NCBI GenBank assembly: GCA_032719365.1
Contig: CM064863.1
Span: forward strand, 24,933,137 to 24,997,136
DNA length: 64,000 nt
DNA from: Prinsepia uniflora
Taxonomy: Eukaryota > Streptophyta > Magnoliopsida > Rosales > Rosaceae
Reading direction: 5' to 3'
Within the stretch, counting starts at the first letter, position 1, and each line of letters begins with the position of its first letter. The position numbers and the translations under genes are program-made. The notes under the pieces were generated by a model. It was not told the DNA's origin. It searched no databases and saw only the letters and a list, made by a program, of their open reading frames with translations. Shown one piece after another: positions 40,220 through 53,489 of the stretch.

Positions 40220-41801
40220 TAGCTACTGTCGTGATCCTCGTACGACCACATCACTCCTCAATCAGCTTGACCTTCAAAAGCTTATACGTCCACGGTCAAT
40301 GAGAAGTTCACTAGGAACTTCCAAGAGAAGGAAGTATATTTATTTGTCATAATTAAATCTTGAAGTTCCATCGAACTTCAACAAGAGATATTGGTTCCTT
40401 TTCAGTGACATTCCAAGTCAACTGAATCCCAATTCCACTAAGTCCACTATGTCCAGTTAGAGGACTCCCAATTCTCTCAACTCCGTCGGTACCTTCCGAC
40501 GATATAGTTGTAATCTGGGTTACGTACTCGGGAAAATCTCTCTAGTTGTGGCAACGATGTAATCCTTCTGACGACGCATCGGGAAAATCGGTACAGTCGA
40601 AATCTCTCCAAGCTTACCAAGCTAACTGGGACATCATAACATGTGTCACACGTCCTAACTGTCTTATGGTCAGAACCTTATCTGTCTTCTATCATACTGT
40701 TTATGCACATCCAATAGGTGATTCCATCACCATACCTATTGGAGTACTGGTTCGCATGTCCTAACTCTATGGGATCAACTCCTGCACACAACACTCATGC
40801 ACACTTGCCAAGGTAAGACAAAACACCTGTTTCTGCTCTAGGTGCAGAACGTGTGTCCAATAGTCCAATAGGACTCGAAGGATATTTATAATCTTAACCG
40901 GCCCTCTAGAGATCCTCTCTGTCCTGTTCATCAATCACTTCTAAGATTTCGTCCATTCCTCTTTATCGTTGTTAGATTCCATCCAACTCATCTCGGTAAC
41001 TGTTGGATTCCATCCAGCTCATCTTACTCATCCCCACTGAGATTGTGTGACATCTTGACACAATCAACACTGTGCTCATTTTCTCATATCGACGTGTCCA
41101 TCATTGTCTCCTGTGTGCAACAACGATCTCACATACCTCTGTATCAAATGCATGGATCTCGCCTCTCAACAACTGATACGACTGATGAATCCTCATCGCC
41201 TTAGTCCTCATTGGACTTGAGCATATAAAGGTCGATAAGACTCATCCACGTCCATCGATAGCCATGTCTGCCATAACCCTCATGCAGACCCAACCAAGAA
41301 ACACTCCGCTATTGGGACTCCACAATCATGCGGGCAACTCACCGCCTGTACCAATCACTCAAGACTAATCGAACTATGTCCTCAAGAGCGTAACTCAATG
41401 TCGGTACAATCCACTCATAAGCGTGTAATCCACTGATCGGTCACCTTATGATCCGATCCACAAGTACCACTCTTTTGGTAGCTTGTCTAACCAATCTCAA
41501 CTCAGGTCATCCATGATCTCGGATGCTCACTGCAGCATATCTCTCATGACTAATCATCTGTCACAACTCCGAAAGTCGTCATACTCAACCCTCTTCGAGG
41601 TCTACTCGGCCCTATTCAGGGTCAAACACACTGAAACGTGGCATGCTATGCCTAACAGAATCTACTCGGGATCATTCCCACTTAACCTTCTTATCCTTAC
41701 CCTCATTATCAAGTAGATGAAAGACTATTCTTATCGTAGAGACATCACAACTGGCACACGCGTAATCACCACAAGATAAACCTAGTGCTCTGATACCACT
41801 T
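40220..41801 (-). mobile_element. Interior of element E, part 2, with primer-binding site
   Basis: Non-coding; contains no gag-pol motif. The minus-strand primer-binding site TGGTATCAGAGCA lies at 41786-41798, three bases from LTR E2. With part 1 and without LTR F, the interior is about 3.5 kb, similar in size to that of element A. Confidence 0.75.
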
Positions 41802-41872
41802 TGACAAGACCCATCCCAATCCTCCTGGATTATCACTGGATGTGCCTGCTCCCGTCTGACACTGCGTGTTAG
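41802..41872 (-). mobile_element. 5' LTR of element E (E2), segment 1
   Basis: First 71 bases (TGACAAGACCC...), matching 32962-33032. Interrupted by an unrelated solo LTR; GTTAG (41868-41872) is the left flank of that insertion. Confidence 0.8.
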
Positions 41873-43591
41873 TGATAGGTCATAATTTGTGCATGTTTTA
41901 TCCATGATTTAATACCCTTTTACGTATGTTTTTTTTTAATATTTCGTTCTATGAAATTGGAGAAAATAATATATTTTGTGAAAAATGTTTAGATCAAATA
42001 GAGCTTGGAATTACAAAAATTTGGGTGAAAGAATCACCTAAATCGGAGTTGAAACGAAGAAGTTATGAAGGAAAGAAAATTACATAGTTATTTGGTGGAC
42101 ACCCAGTGAATAGGCATCAGAGAGTCCTTTTCTATCAATGTAGCGCGCCTCTAGATTCGATAAGCGCCTACCGAAGCGCCTCAATCGCTCTCGGCGCAAG
42201 CGTCTTGTTGTTCTTCCTTCTGATTCGGTGGACTACAGTCGAACGCCTGCATAGCTCCTCCTGTAGCTTGCCCTTCTGGTTCGGTGGACTGCCACCGAAA
42301 TTTGTCCTGAAGGTTTAATTCCGGATTTTCTTCTATATTTAGGTTAATTTCAAGTTCCTTCCACATTTATTCTCCATATTGTATAGGGATTTTAGTCATA
42401 TTGTCTTTTGTATTCTTATTTTTAATTCCTTTACTTGTAGGAAATGTTTTAATTAGATTTTTTAATTAATTAGGAAGTCTTTTCCTTATAGAATTGAATT
42501 AAAAACTCCTATTTTTAAGAGGATTACTTATTCTCTTATAGATAGGGGTATTAGGGTTTATTGTAGGGAGTCGAATTTACCTTCCTAGGTCCCAAAAATC
42601 GTCAAAATTCATACTCAGTTTATATACATAGTTAGCCGCATTTTATAATTGTTTTATGCTTTCGGATTCAAGCTTGTGCTAAGGAGGACTTAAGGCTTGA
42701 GAGAAGAAGAGTGTTTGAGCCCTTTTCCCTACTCCTTTCTATTCTTTAGTATTTGTGTTTATTTATTCATTTACCATTTTATGTTTCTTATGCATTTAAT
42801 TATGTTATTCGTTTATTCAATAATATTTGAGTAGTGTAATTAGGGCTAGAGTTACTTGAAACCCTAGCCATGTTAGTTCGTGTTTGATTTCTGGCTCTTG
42901 ATTATGATTGTTATGTATGCTTGGATTTGTTGGATTACTGCGCTTTATGAACTCAATTTATATTTATAAGTTTAGCTATCTTATTTGTGTATAATTGTCA
43001 ATATAATTGCTTGACAGATCACCTCAATGTTTGTGTTCACCCTGCAATTTATAGCATCACGTTTAAGAGGGGGAATCATATTTGTAATCTAAACTCATGA
43101 CTTCCTAGGTCTACACATCACTTTTCTAGGGACAGTGCAGTGTCATTAAATCTTCTTTATGTTTCATGCATTATCATGCACCATTGGTAATAATTGTTTA
43201 AGGGCGGGCACATCACGCTTAAACATGCAATCTAAGAGAAGATAATATGTGTGGGGTGAGCCTTAGCCGGACCCCAACACGGGCACTTAATTCAGATACA
43301 TGCATAGTAATCTAATCAAGGAAATCTAACGAAACTTTAATTGGTAAAGGTGGATAGAAACCCTAGCTCGACTTAGTTAATTTTATTATTAGTTAATTTA
43401 CTTCATTCATAAAACGTAACAAACCCCACATTGCATTTTAATTACACATAATTGGATATCATTGAGCAAGTCTTCATGGGATCGACATTTGCTTGCATCT
43501 ATACTATATACACGTCTTGTGCGCTTGCAAAGTTTATTACACGTAGAGTTTTTTCCAAGTACATCTTTTGTGCTTGATAAAATCTCTATCA
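41873..43591 (+). mobile_element. Solo LTR of a different family
   Basis: 1719 bp, bounded by TGATAGGTC...CTCTATCA, so the ends share a 6-bp inverted TGATAG/CTATCA. Flanks GTTAG (41868-41872) and GTCAG (43592-43596) are a 5-bp duplication with one change, and the E LTR reads on across it. Unlike its neighbours it lacks the TGTAACGACCC start and the mirrored modules. A TATA-like 'ttatatacat' lies near 42620. The closing stretch with 'gatcgacatttgcttgcatc' resembles the LTR ends of Tat/Athila-type gypsy elements; this family call and the plus orientation are inferred. Confidence 0.72.
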
Positions 43592-45436
43592 GTCAGTCAA
43601 AGGATAACAATTGTAACCCGCTCAGGTTTATTCAGAGTACGCAAGGATCTTTGGTGGCATGTGATGTCTCGGTCTCTACTACAGCCCGCATCCACGATCA
43701 ACTTGAAGGGTATCAAAAATAATAAAAGCTGTGAGTGAACAAAAATAATCATTTATAAAAATAATTTATCATAAATATATTTATACCCTTCACGTGAAGC
43801 ATGCATGCATCAAAAACGGTATTTCAAATACGTTCTCAAAAGTAAGACGTATTACTTTTCAAAACAAAACACAGTGAAAAATACTTCTCAATCAAAGCCA
43901 TTTCCTCAGTAGGGTCTCAGCTCAAAAATAAAACATGTGGGACCTCAGCCCAACTATAAAACCATGTGGGATCTCAGCCCATCATCATCAGTAACATCAT
44001 TCACGATTCTAATCCTGGCAATGTGTGCCCATAAATCAAGGACTGCTCTGATCCTGAGCATGTCGTCGTGAACACATCATCTACCGATAATCACCAGATT
44101 TTCGTGAACATATGATCGATCGATCTCATATACTGCACTCCTGTGTCGAGCCTCCCTCGACTGCCACCTCTCTCGGTTACTCGACAGAAGGCGCATCGTG
44201 ACCTCTCCATACCTCGGAGGCGAGCATATCTCCAGGCTGCTCTTCAGGGAAACATATTCACAACTGAAAGCTCTCTAATAAAATTCGAGTCTTTAAACTA
44301 AAAATCATAGGGACACAAGCCCGAATATCATCAATAGGGTCACAAGCTCGAAATATCATCAAATAGGTCATAAGCCCGAAAACAGTGTCTACCAACACTT
44401 CATAAACCCAGGATTCCTCGAATCCTATCAAATCCGCAATTAGGTCTCATGCCCAAAATATCTTTTAAAAATCCAGGATTCCTCAAATCATATCGAATCC
44501 ACAACTGGGTCGCATGCCCGAATCATAACAAGGTCACAGCCCGATATATCTCTCGTTTGACTATACTCTAAGTCAAACCATAAATCAACTGGGTCATACG
44601 CCCGAAAGATATTTCAAAATTCAAAAACCATTTCACGATTCAAAACATTTTCCAAAATCATCCTTGACTTTAATCCAGATCAAGTCTTATCCATTGGGAC
44701 TTATGCCCCGAATATCGATTTCACGCATCTCTATGAAATCATTGAAAACTGATAATCAATCCTTAGTTTCAGACCACTTCGTGAAACCATCAAAATCTCA
44801 TAAAGTACATGCATATATAAAACTTGGCCTAAGCCCAAATATCAGATAAAACGGAAATCTCGAAATACGTGCAATATGACGGTATTTTCTACGAAAATGC
44901 CAATCATATCCAAAAAATCATGCAATCAATGCATCTTAAATCATGATCTGAAAACATATAAAACATTTATGCTGCATCATATTTATAAAGCAAATGTCCA
45001 CTCATAGACCGTCCAAGTTGCGCTCTTCGAACTCCGCATCGTAAGCCACTTCGGGATAATTCATACACTTCAGGACGGTCAAACTTGTCCAAATCAAACT
45101 CAAAGGTCACTATCAACCTACAAGTCCATATCAAAGACCCTTACACATCCCAGAACGGTCAACGTGCCTCGAACATGCTAAAAACCTCTAAATGACCTAT
45201 CAAATGACCTCTGATTGACCTGAAACCACCACCATTGGATTCAGATCGTCAAAACCTTTCGAGCAAGACCAGTTTAACATCAAATTTCGTGCCCACATAC
45301 GGACTCGTATCATCTCAATCTATGTAACGGTCCTTGGTCCTTGTGCATTTGACCTCCCGGGTCAAAAGTCAACTTTTTGCCCTTTTTTAGGGGCAAAATC
45401 GTAATTAATCCTATAGATTCGGGACGGGTCCTTACA
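43592..45436 (-). mobile_element. 5' LTR of element E (E2), segment 2
   Basis: Continues the match to 33033-35653 and ends GGGTCCTTACA at 45436, followed by ACATC (45437-45441), the right target duplication of E (left copy ACGTC). About 780 bp present in E1 (roughly 34760-35500) are missing at about 45293, so the two LTRs differ by a large deletion. Confidence 0.82.
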
Positions 45437-48307
45437 ACATCAATCACAAACAATCAATTCACCAACATCACAATGGCACACATGAAACCACTGCCCACTA
45501 GAAAGTACACCACAAACTCATTGGGGATTCGAAGCACAGCTCGTCGTCCGAGTCATCATAATCTCACAATCCATCACGTCAATCCACACAAATAATCCAT
45601 AACTAACATTAGCACAGAACTCACATATAGTCAACTCATCATCAATACATACGTACAACATCAATCATCACATCACAAGGCACTACTAGTAGGCCCTCAC
45701 ACACTCACTCAGGATTCGAAGCCCATAGATCGACGTCCGAGTGAGATCCGACTCAGGATTCGGAGCCCCTGACTTGACGTCTGAGTTGCCACCACAATAA
45801 AGTCTTAGGATTCGGAGCCCGTGGCTTGCGGTTTGAGACTACAACCAATCCACACAGTCACCACACATTTCATACATCACAAGTTTCGAGAAACACATGC
45901 TCATATCACAACTCAATATCACTCCTCATCACAACATATCTCACAATGAATACCGAGAAACCATAGTTTACACCATCAATACCAACAACACATAAATCCC
46001 ATCAAATATTAGAAAAAAAACTAGAATCAGAACCTCAGGCCCAAGCCCTAAATACAACTCAAGGCCAATTCCCGTAAAATGCGTCATTTAGGCTATTTTC
46101 ATAAAATCGTCCAGAAATCATATGGAATTCATAGTTATAGTAAAACCATTTATTTTCGTAGTGCAAACCGTGTTTAGCCCAAATCTACACTTAAAACCAA
46201 AGTCTGGAACATATACTCGAGGAAAATCTCGTAAAATGAGCCCTCGAGTAATTTCCGTAAAACCCATGCAAATCATATCAAATCATTGACATACCAACAT
46301 CATAGTCTTTCAAATCACATTTCATGCCAAATCCCCAAAGTCACATTCGAATCGGAAATCAAATGGAACCTCGAAAAACGTGTAATAAAATATTAATAAC
46401 ATATTCGTAAAATCACCGAAATTCACATAAACTTCCAACCAATCCAATATCATCAAAATCACATAGAAACACATATAAATCATGTAAGTATGCATGCATA
46501 GTAGTTTAGGTAACGAAAGTCCACTCACACAGCTTCGTAGCACCAAAATCCGCCTTGCACGTTTTTCCGTAATTCCCAAGAATGTCACTTTCTGCCAAAA
46601 TTCACATTTAAGGGTCACAAATCATTCCAAATAACTCCCATTTTAATCCCATAATTTTCCTGTATTTTTAACTGTATTTAAAACGGATCCTAAACCTTCG
46701 AACACTCTAAACTGCCCTGAAACGGTGTTTGATTAACTCGAAACCTGTGCTAAAACGTTTGTTACATTGATTGCATTGAGAACTATGTTGACCGTGTCTC
46801 GAAACTCCCACACATGCGCCCCCACGCGCCACCCAAAGTGGCTGCGTGTAAGAGCCACACGCCTGCATTGTAGCATCATCTTCAACCTTTCACCAACCCG
46901 AAAACCTGCAACTCGAGTCCCTCGACCCAGCGACCCCACTCGGTCCCAAAACACTCTGTTTTTTTTTTATCCTTTTTCAAATCCAATTCAACCAAGATTC
47001 TCTAATCTATTAAAGGAAAAGTTCTATGCAATCAAAACCAACAAATCTACCTGAAAACACGTTCAACCATTCAAAGTTCTCGCGGCCAATTTTCTGCTCA
47101 CTATTCAGACGATCCCTGCGTTCAAACTTGTATCTAACGGGCTTGATAAGCTCGTAGGGACATAAGGAATAAGTTCACTAGCTTGAAATCAAGCTTACCT
47201 GTCAAAACTCAAGCTCAACAACCCAAAACCCGAAAATACTCATGGGTTCATCATCCTTGCTCACTCAACTCGAACCTCTCATTCTTTCTTCCAGATTTCC
47301 TTCTTTTTCTTTCCTCTTTTTCTTCCTCTTTGCTTGCTTTTACTCTATTTCTCATTTCTATGTTTTTCTTTCTCGACCAAGCCACAAATACACTAACTCA
47401 CATACTTAAACAACAACAATAATAATACCACAATGATAAATACCCAAAACACCAAGTCGGCAGCAGTCAATTCTACGAGATAAGGGACACTTGTAATCTA
47501 TCAAAGGAAAAGTTCTATGCAATCAAAACCAACAAATCTACCTAAAAACACGTTCAACCATTTGAAGTCTTCGCAGGCAATTTTCTGCTCATTGTTCAAA
47601 CGATCCCTATGTCTAAACCTGCATCTAACGAGCTTGATAAGGTCATAGAGACCTAAGGAATAAGTTCACTAGCTTGAAATCAAGCTTACTTGCCAAAATT
47701 TGAGCTCATCAACCCAAAACTCGAAAATCCTCACCAGCTGATCATCCTTGCTCACTCAACTCCAAGCTCTCATTCTTTCTTCTAGATTTTCTTCTGTTTC
47801 TTTCCTCTCTTTCTTCCTCTATGCATGCTTCCACTCTGTTTCTCCTTTCTATGTTTTTCTTTCTCAACCAAGCCACAAATACACCAATTTACATACTTAA
47901 ACAACAACAATAATAATACCACAATGACAAATACCCAAAACTCCAAGTCGGCATCATTAAATTCTAGGGGATAAGAGACACTTATCCCTATCCAATTGGA
48001 CCAAAACACAATCTCATAAGGAATTTACCAAAATACCTTTCTTTGCAAAAATTACCAAGTTGCCCCAACGTATCTCAGACCAAAAAAAAAACCAAATGAA
48101 ATCTGTTTCTGGCATGCTACCTGTCAAGGTACTCGGGAGTCCGAGGCCTTCCTAATGCCGTTTGCGGAATCGCCAAAAACTGTCCCCGATCAAAAAGTCA
48201 ACTTTTTGACTTTGACCAAGAAAAGTTAACCTTTGACCAAGGGTAAAAGGTCCATTTCAATCCAACTTTTTCCAATTTTACTCTCGTTGAAGGTCCGGGC
48301 AGTCACA
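45437..48307 (-). mobile_element. LTR G, segment 3
   Basis: The remainder of LTR G, ending GGGCAGTCACA at 48307 with TTAAT (48308-48312) as a perfect right target duplication. Without insertions LTR G is about 3.3 kb. It contains repeated 'ggattcggagccc' modules (45515-45840), an RY box (about 46486), GTCCACTCAC (46518-46527) and an internal 491-bp duplication. No second LTR or interior is seen, so it is a solo LTR. Confidence 0.8.
47004..47985. repeat. 491-bp tandem duplication inside LTR G
   Basis: Unit 1 starts at 47004 (AATCTATTAAAGG) and unit 2 at 47495 (AATCTATCAAAGG). The two run in parallel through 'ggaataagttcactagcttg', a long pyrimidine stretch and 'caacaacaataataatacca'. They differ by scattered substitutions and no large indel. 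The copied segment covers the LTR's probable promoter-to-leader part (inferred). Confidence 0.85.
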
Positions 48308-49932
48308 TTAATTGCGTGATTAACGGAGATTTATGGGATTTATTGGTGATTTTTTAAGAGATTTATTGGAATTAATTCAGCTTGTTTAATCGTTTTACCC
48401 TTGGGTTTGTCTTTTGGTTTCCTATTTAGTGAAGGGCAATTTTGGAATGAGCGAAAGTTGGATATTTTGGGAGTGGATAAGGTTGGATTGGATCATCATA
48501 TCTTACTCTCATTCTCTCTCTTTCCCGTGCATGCAACAAACACACACACAAAACAAACACACATTATACTCATTTGTTCCATCTCCATTTAAAGGACTTT
48601 TTAGAGTAAACCAAGGCTAGAAACTGATTCGAGGAACCCTCACAAGCGAGGAAAGCCCCGATTTTAAGGCTGAACATGATGAAGGTGGACGGTGTAAAGG
48701 GAAGAAATTGGCCAAAGGTTTGGGAGTTAATATCTTGGAATCAAGGTAATCTTTCTGAATTCTGGTCTTGGATTTAGATTCTTTGGGTTGAGTAGAGAGA
48801 TTCTGATAGAAAGTTTGTCCAGTTTGGTTGATAAATGAAGGAAATATTAAAGGTTGAAATTTCAAACTTTAATGGAAATTTTTCAGCTGGCCTCGGGGGC
48901 GGCCATAATGGCAGCCATGGCGGCTTATCCAGTGCCACGTAGTAAGGGTGACACATGGCATGTGATAGGGGTTCCATGTCAACTGTTAAGGTGTCAAGTG
49001 CCACGTGGCCAGTGGTAAGTGGCTCCACATGGTAGGGGTGGCACATGGATTATGGTAGGAGGTGACACATGGCAAGCATATCAGGTGTTAAGTCCATGTG
49101 GCAGATGCCATGTCAACTAGGGCTAACGTCAACATCTGATGTCACGCGTTTGGCGGCACATGATCATATTTCTCAAGGTGTTGGTTTATGACTGATCAGA
49201 GGTCGTTTAGAGGTAGTTTTGGGCCATTTCTCCACAAGAAGCATGTTTGGGATGTGCTTTCGGTTCCAGAGTTTGGTGGGGTTTTACATATAAGATTACA
49301 TGGATTGTTGGTGACCGCTAGGTGTTACTTTGACCAACCAAGATGCCCAGGAGATTTCGGATTAGCTTACAGCTTGGGATTTGGGTGATCAGCGGTATTG
49401 TGAGTGGATAGTTTTTTTAATAACTATGATGCATGAATATTTATATATTTATATGGATTTATGGCATGATTTGGATGGTTATGGTTTGGCTCAATGTTTC
49501 TAAATGTTTTATTGATAAATGCTTGGTCTTGGAATGTATAATCGGTTGTGGTTTCTGGGTACAAGTTTATAGTGGTTTTTTATAAACCAGATTTTGGGCT
49601 GGTGCTCAGGAAGTAAATGTTTTGGGCTAGTGCCTGAGTATTTCAAAATTAGGTAAAAAGGAATTTTTGGTTAACTGGTTTCTGGTTTGATCAACCTCAA
49701 GCGATTGAATTACTAATCTAGAGTTGGACTCTGATGATTCCCAAGGATGCACTCAGACGTGGATGGAGTTGGAATCGACATGTGCGGACGAAAGGGGCCT
49801 CCGTAGGATCTATGGTTGTCTACCGGTAGTACAGAGGGAATGCTGGTTGGACCAGCGGGCTAGTTGGACTAGCGGGACGAGATTTGATTGGTATTGACTT
49901 GTGGTGTGTTCATAAGTTTTCCTAATGATTTA
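48308..49932 (+). mobile_element. LTR H, segment 2 (truncated on the right)
   Basis: After TTAAT the plus-strand LTR H continues, with a GTGAGTGGAT box at about 49391 followed by ATGATGCATGAATA. It stops at 49932 against the Tat element, before the usual second mirrored module and terminal boxes, so its 3' part is displaced or missing. GC-rich 'ccacatggcaag..' phrases recur at 48930-49110. No gene. Confidence 0.6.
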
Positions 49933-50406
49933 TGTTGACACCATAATCTGACTAGACTCATTGGACCGTATACCTAAAGCCCAAACTCCAATCAAGGCCC
50001 AAGTCCACAGTACTTACACAACCCAACATTGGGCCCAATATGGGATGACACGTGGAAACCTTTCCACCCTCGAACTGCGTAACAAGTGTCAGCATGCAAA
50101 TCAAGGAACATTTATCCCACATCGAAACTATGGAAATTGAACATCCCACTTACCCATATTTTAGGGGTACACATTTCCCAATAAAGGCAACAGAAATTTA
50201 CTATTCATTGTTACTCTGCCAAACTTACCATTTACCGATTCAACTTTCAAACAAAGTTACTAACTTCACCGTCGGAGAACCTTAGGCCAGCACACTAACG
50301 GAAGACCAGCTACTCTCCTAGTTGATAGGTTACACGAGGAAGGACACTCGTCACTTGGTGATTGGACGACGAGTAAATGACGGTTGGAACATTTATGGCT
50401 TCAACA
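49933..50406 (+). mobile_element. 5' LTR of the Tat-lineage element
   Basis: About 474 bp, from TGTTGACACCATAATCTGAC to CTTCAACA, just before a degraded TGGCGCC-type primer-binding site. The late part ('accgtcggagaa', 'ggacactcgtca', 'gacgacgagtaaatgacgg') is a familiar arrangement in Tat-type gypsy LTRs. The left boundary is inferred from the change of sequence type; no target duplication can be checked because the right end is outside the window or lost. Confidence 0.65.
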
Positions 50407-50409
50407 GTA

Positions 50410-50427
50410 TAGCACCTTCTGTGGGAA
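50410..50427 (+). other. Degraded primer-binding site of the Tat element
   Basis: TAGCACCTTCTGTGGGAA resembles the TGGCGCCGTCTGTGGGAA site common in Tat-type elements, with G-to-A and G-to-T changes. It helps separate this element from the tRNA-Met-primed families around it. Confidence 0.65.
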
Positions 50428-51748
50428 TTTGAATAATCCTAGCCACGCTCAGCTAGGCCGAGCACACACTCCTAGGTCGAGCATCCACTCGTCTAGACGA
50501 GATTCATTCAAGGTGATAAGGATCTCGGAAAGATCACACCTAGGCAGGGGCCAGAACATCGAGAGACCCCGCCCCAAACTTTCTACAGATCATCAAGAAG
50601 CTCCAGAGCGACATGGTGGAGATCAAGTCCAAAAGTACACCGACCGAGTCGAGATGCCAGACACTCGACGATCGGTACACAGAGGTGGTCGAGAAACACC
50701 GGGTTGCACAAGTTGAACTGGCTGAGCACCGATCACGTGTCGATAAGGAAGAGGCTGATAGGGTGGTGGCTGAGTGCACCGAGCGCGCTGAAAGGAATCG
50801 TCAAGCAAATGAGAAATAGAAACTCCACACGGCCGCCAAACCGACCTGGAAGTCTACTCGGATGATCATCATTCAGGGTAACCAACGGGACGATACTAGA
50901 ATCTACCTTGACTCCTACGATGCCCTAAGCGAGGGCTCCCGCAGGCATCAACCCTTTCATTTCGACCAGGTACATCGACCCAACGCTCGGCAGGGGGAGA
51001 AAAGGACATCTCACCACTGAGCCCACAACACCGCTCGGTGGACCTACCCGAGCAATAGCTAGGGGGTTTCTCTCTAGAAGATCTCATCCTCATTCCCATC
51101 ACTGGAATCGAGGACGTCGACTCCTCACAAGGGGCTGCGAGCACCGCCAAAATAGCTCGACAAGTTCAATGAATAAATGGCCAACCGGGGCAGGACGGAT
51201 AACCATCAGGGTCTTCCCATGGAGACACCGAGCAGTGAGGTCGAGTTAGTCAGTGACACGGGTTCCCTAGGAACCACCCCTTAGAAGGGACACTGAGCGG
51301 TTAGCCCAGCTCGGTCGGTAACACGATGACCCCAAGGAACTGCCCCATAGAAGGGACACTGAACAGTTAGCCTAGCTCGGTCGGCAACGCTACGACCCCA
51401 AGGAACTATCACCAAGGATGCTTGCCGAGCAGTCAACTCCGCTCGGTAGACGATGTGGAAACCCCTGGGAGCTACACATCATGAGGGATACTGAGCGGTC
51501 AGGCTAGCTCGGTCCCAGACACAAAGGATCCCAGGAACTACCCCTCAAAGGGAATACTGAGCGGTCAGGATAGGTCAACCATGACCACACCACCAGGGAC
51601 ATCGAGAGACCTATTGGCTTCGACCGAAGGGCATATCAACAATCCAGAACCGACTCACTCGACCAACACTTTATGGACCGAGTAAGGTCACTCGAGGCCG
51701 AGACAAAGCTGGCGACGAGACCGACATGGGCAAAAACAAACCAGGGGC
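50428..51748 (+). pseudogene. Leader and gag N-terminal region of the Tat element
   Basis: A broken, low-complexity coding region. A stretch at about 50600-50815 reads as a charged, coiled-coil-like segment (EVVEKHRVAQVELAEHRS) and ends in a stop. Bases 51213-51575 contain four to five imperfect repeats of about 75-80 bp with 'cactgagcggttagcccagctcggt' themes. No intact frame is left. Confidence 0.6.
51213..51575 (+). repeat. Imperfect 75-80-bp repeats in the gag leader
   Basis: Repeated order: 'gggacactgagcggttag', 'cccagctcggtcgg', 'gaccccaaggaactgcccc'. Four to five copies with substitutions and small length changes. Confidence 0.7.
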
Positions 51749-53130
51749 CTTTCATATAGAGGATCAACCAGTTCAGAATCAATCATGAGATCAAACCCCT
51801 GAATATCCCACTTTACATTGGGAAGGAAGATTCATATACCCACTTGAACAACTTCTATTCTCCCGTTGTCCTAAAAAATTCTCTAAGACAAGGAACAGTG
51901 CCTTATCTTCAGCTCTACGTTGACCGAGACAGGAATTAATTGGTTCTACAAATTGGAGGCCGGATCCATTGACTCTTTTGAACAGTTCACATCCACCTTC
52001 ATAAACTAGTTCATGATCTAGAACGACCGCCTATTCTCGGCCGAAGATCTATTCCAACTGAAGCAAGGGAAAAATGAGCCACTGCAGAGATACGCAGCTA
52101 GATTTAGTCTCGAGTACTCCCGACACGCAGAGACTGACGATCGAGCCACATTCACAACCTTCAAGGGTTTCCTCTGGGAATCTCCCTTCAAGTACAGGCT
52201 TCTTACTCTTACTCAGGGTTGGACTACGTATAATGAAATTATGAAATAGGCGGCGGTACACGCCAAAGCCAGGACGTTGAGCCAAAAGGCCAACACAAAT
52301 ACGGCTAACACATACCAGCCTCCTCGAGCTGACTCGGTAAAAACTTACCTACCAAGCTCCCAAAGCCAACAATAGGGCTCAGATTAGAGCCTTCAAGACC
52401 AGGGGCAACAAGGCTATGGGGGAAAATGGAAAGACTACCCTCATAGTAGTAACCTGTACAACCCGGGAAAAAAAAGACAAGAAGCCGAACCATGAGGAAA
52501 GGCAATAGGGACAAGGCCATCAGGGGGAGCGACCAAACAACGGGGAAAAGTGAGTCCCTCGGTCCTAATATGAGATCTATACAATCCTTAACACCCCCTA
52601 TGAAAACGTCCTGCTCAACGTGGAGCACATGATCCCGAAGTCCACCTGGGCACTAACTAAGGGCAAACTCGGTAGAGACATAGGGACCTATTTCTAGTAC
52701 CACAAGTACAACGGCCACAATATCTTCCAATGTGTGGCATTCAGAGACCTAGTAGAGCCTCAAACTCAAGACGGAAACATTAATCAATTCCTCCAACATG
52801 CACCACCTCCGCCTCGCAACTCATAGATTAACACGATCTCAAGAGGGCCAACCATCACCTGCCCACTCACCTTCAACCGAGCAAAGATTAATTTCTTGCA
52901 AACCACAAAACTAAATCACCAGCTCTTCATCAACGAGGATGGAAGGCCAGGAAGACCAGCCAGCTCGGATGGGTGCCCATCACCTTTTCCGAGGAGGAGC
53001 GGGGAATCATTTACCTCTATCATAACCCGATCGTCATCATGTCAGAAATATCCAACTTCGATGTTTAGCGGGTCATGGTCGACACTAGTAGCTCTATCAA
53101 CGTCCTTTTCATGAAGGTATTCAAGCAACT
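51749..53130 (+). pseudogene. Tat-lineage gag and protease remnant
   Basis: The gag core is recognisable in fragments over 51900-52230: WFYKLEAGSIDSFEQF, DRLFSAEDLFQLKQGKNEPL and RYAARFSLEYSRHAETDD, the retrotransposon-gag helix block. A zinc-knuckle-like YHKYNGHNIFQC stretch lies near 52700, with the expected first cysteine replaced by a TAG stop. The protease follows near 53050: MVDTSSSINVLF, where the usual Asp-Thr-Gly active site reads Asp-Thr-Ser (53081-53089) and a stop precedes it. Several stops and frameshifts show this copy cannot make a working polyprotein. Confidence 0.8.
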
Positions 53131-53489
53131 AGGTATACCAAAGTCCAGCCTCGACCGTTCCTCTACACCACTTTTTGCCTTCACTAGGGACTCCATAATT
53201 CCGCACAGTACCATCACTCTCTAGCTCTCGCTCGGATCCCATCCATAGAGAGCAACGGTGCTCGTACCTTTCTTAGTGGTAGAATGCCTCGCGGCTTACA
53301 ACGTCACCCTCGGAATGGGAATACTCAACCAGCTGAAGGTCGCAGTATCCACACACTTGCTCTTGATTAAGTTCCCCACCCCCATGGGAATTGGTCAGTT
53401 CTGCGAAGATCAAATGGTAACAAGGGTATGCAACTCTGTCACGCAAGTCTAGCCACCAAAAGAAACCATGATCGTGACCGAATCAGCAT

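Noticed and set aside
41873..43591. DNA transposon with TGATAG/CTATCA terminal inverted repeats
   Set aside because: The 6-bp inverted ends with TG...CA and a 5-bp duplication fit a solo LTR; there is no longer inverted repeat and no transposase.
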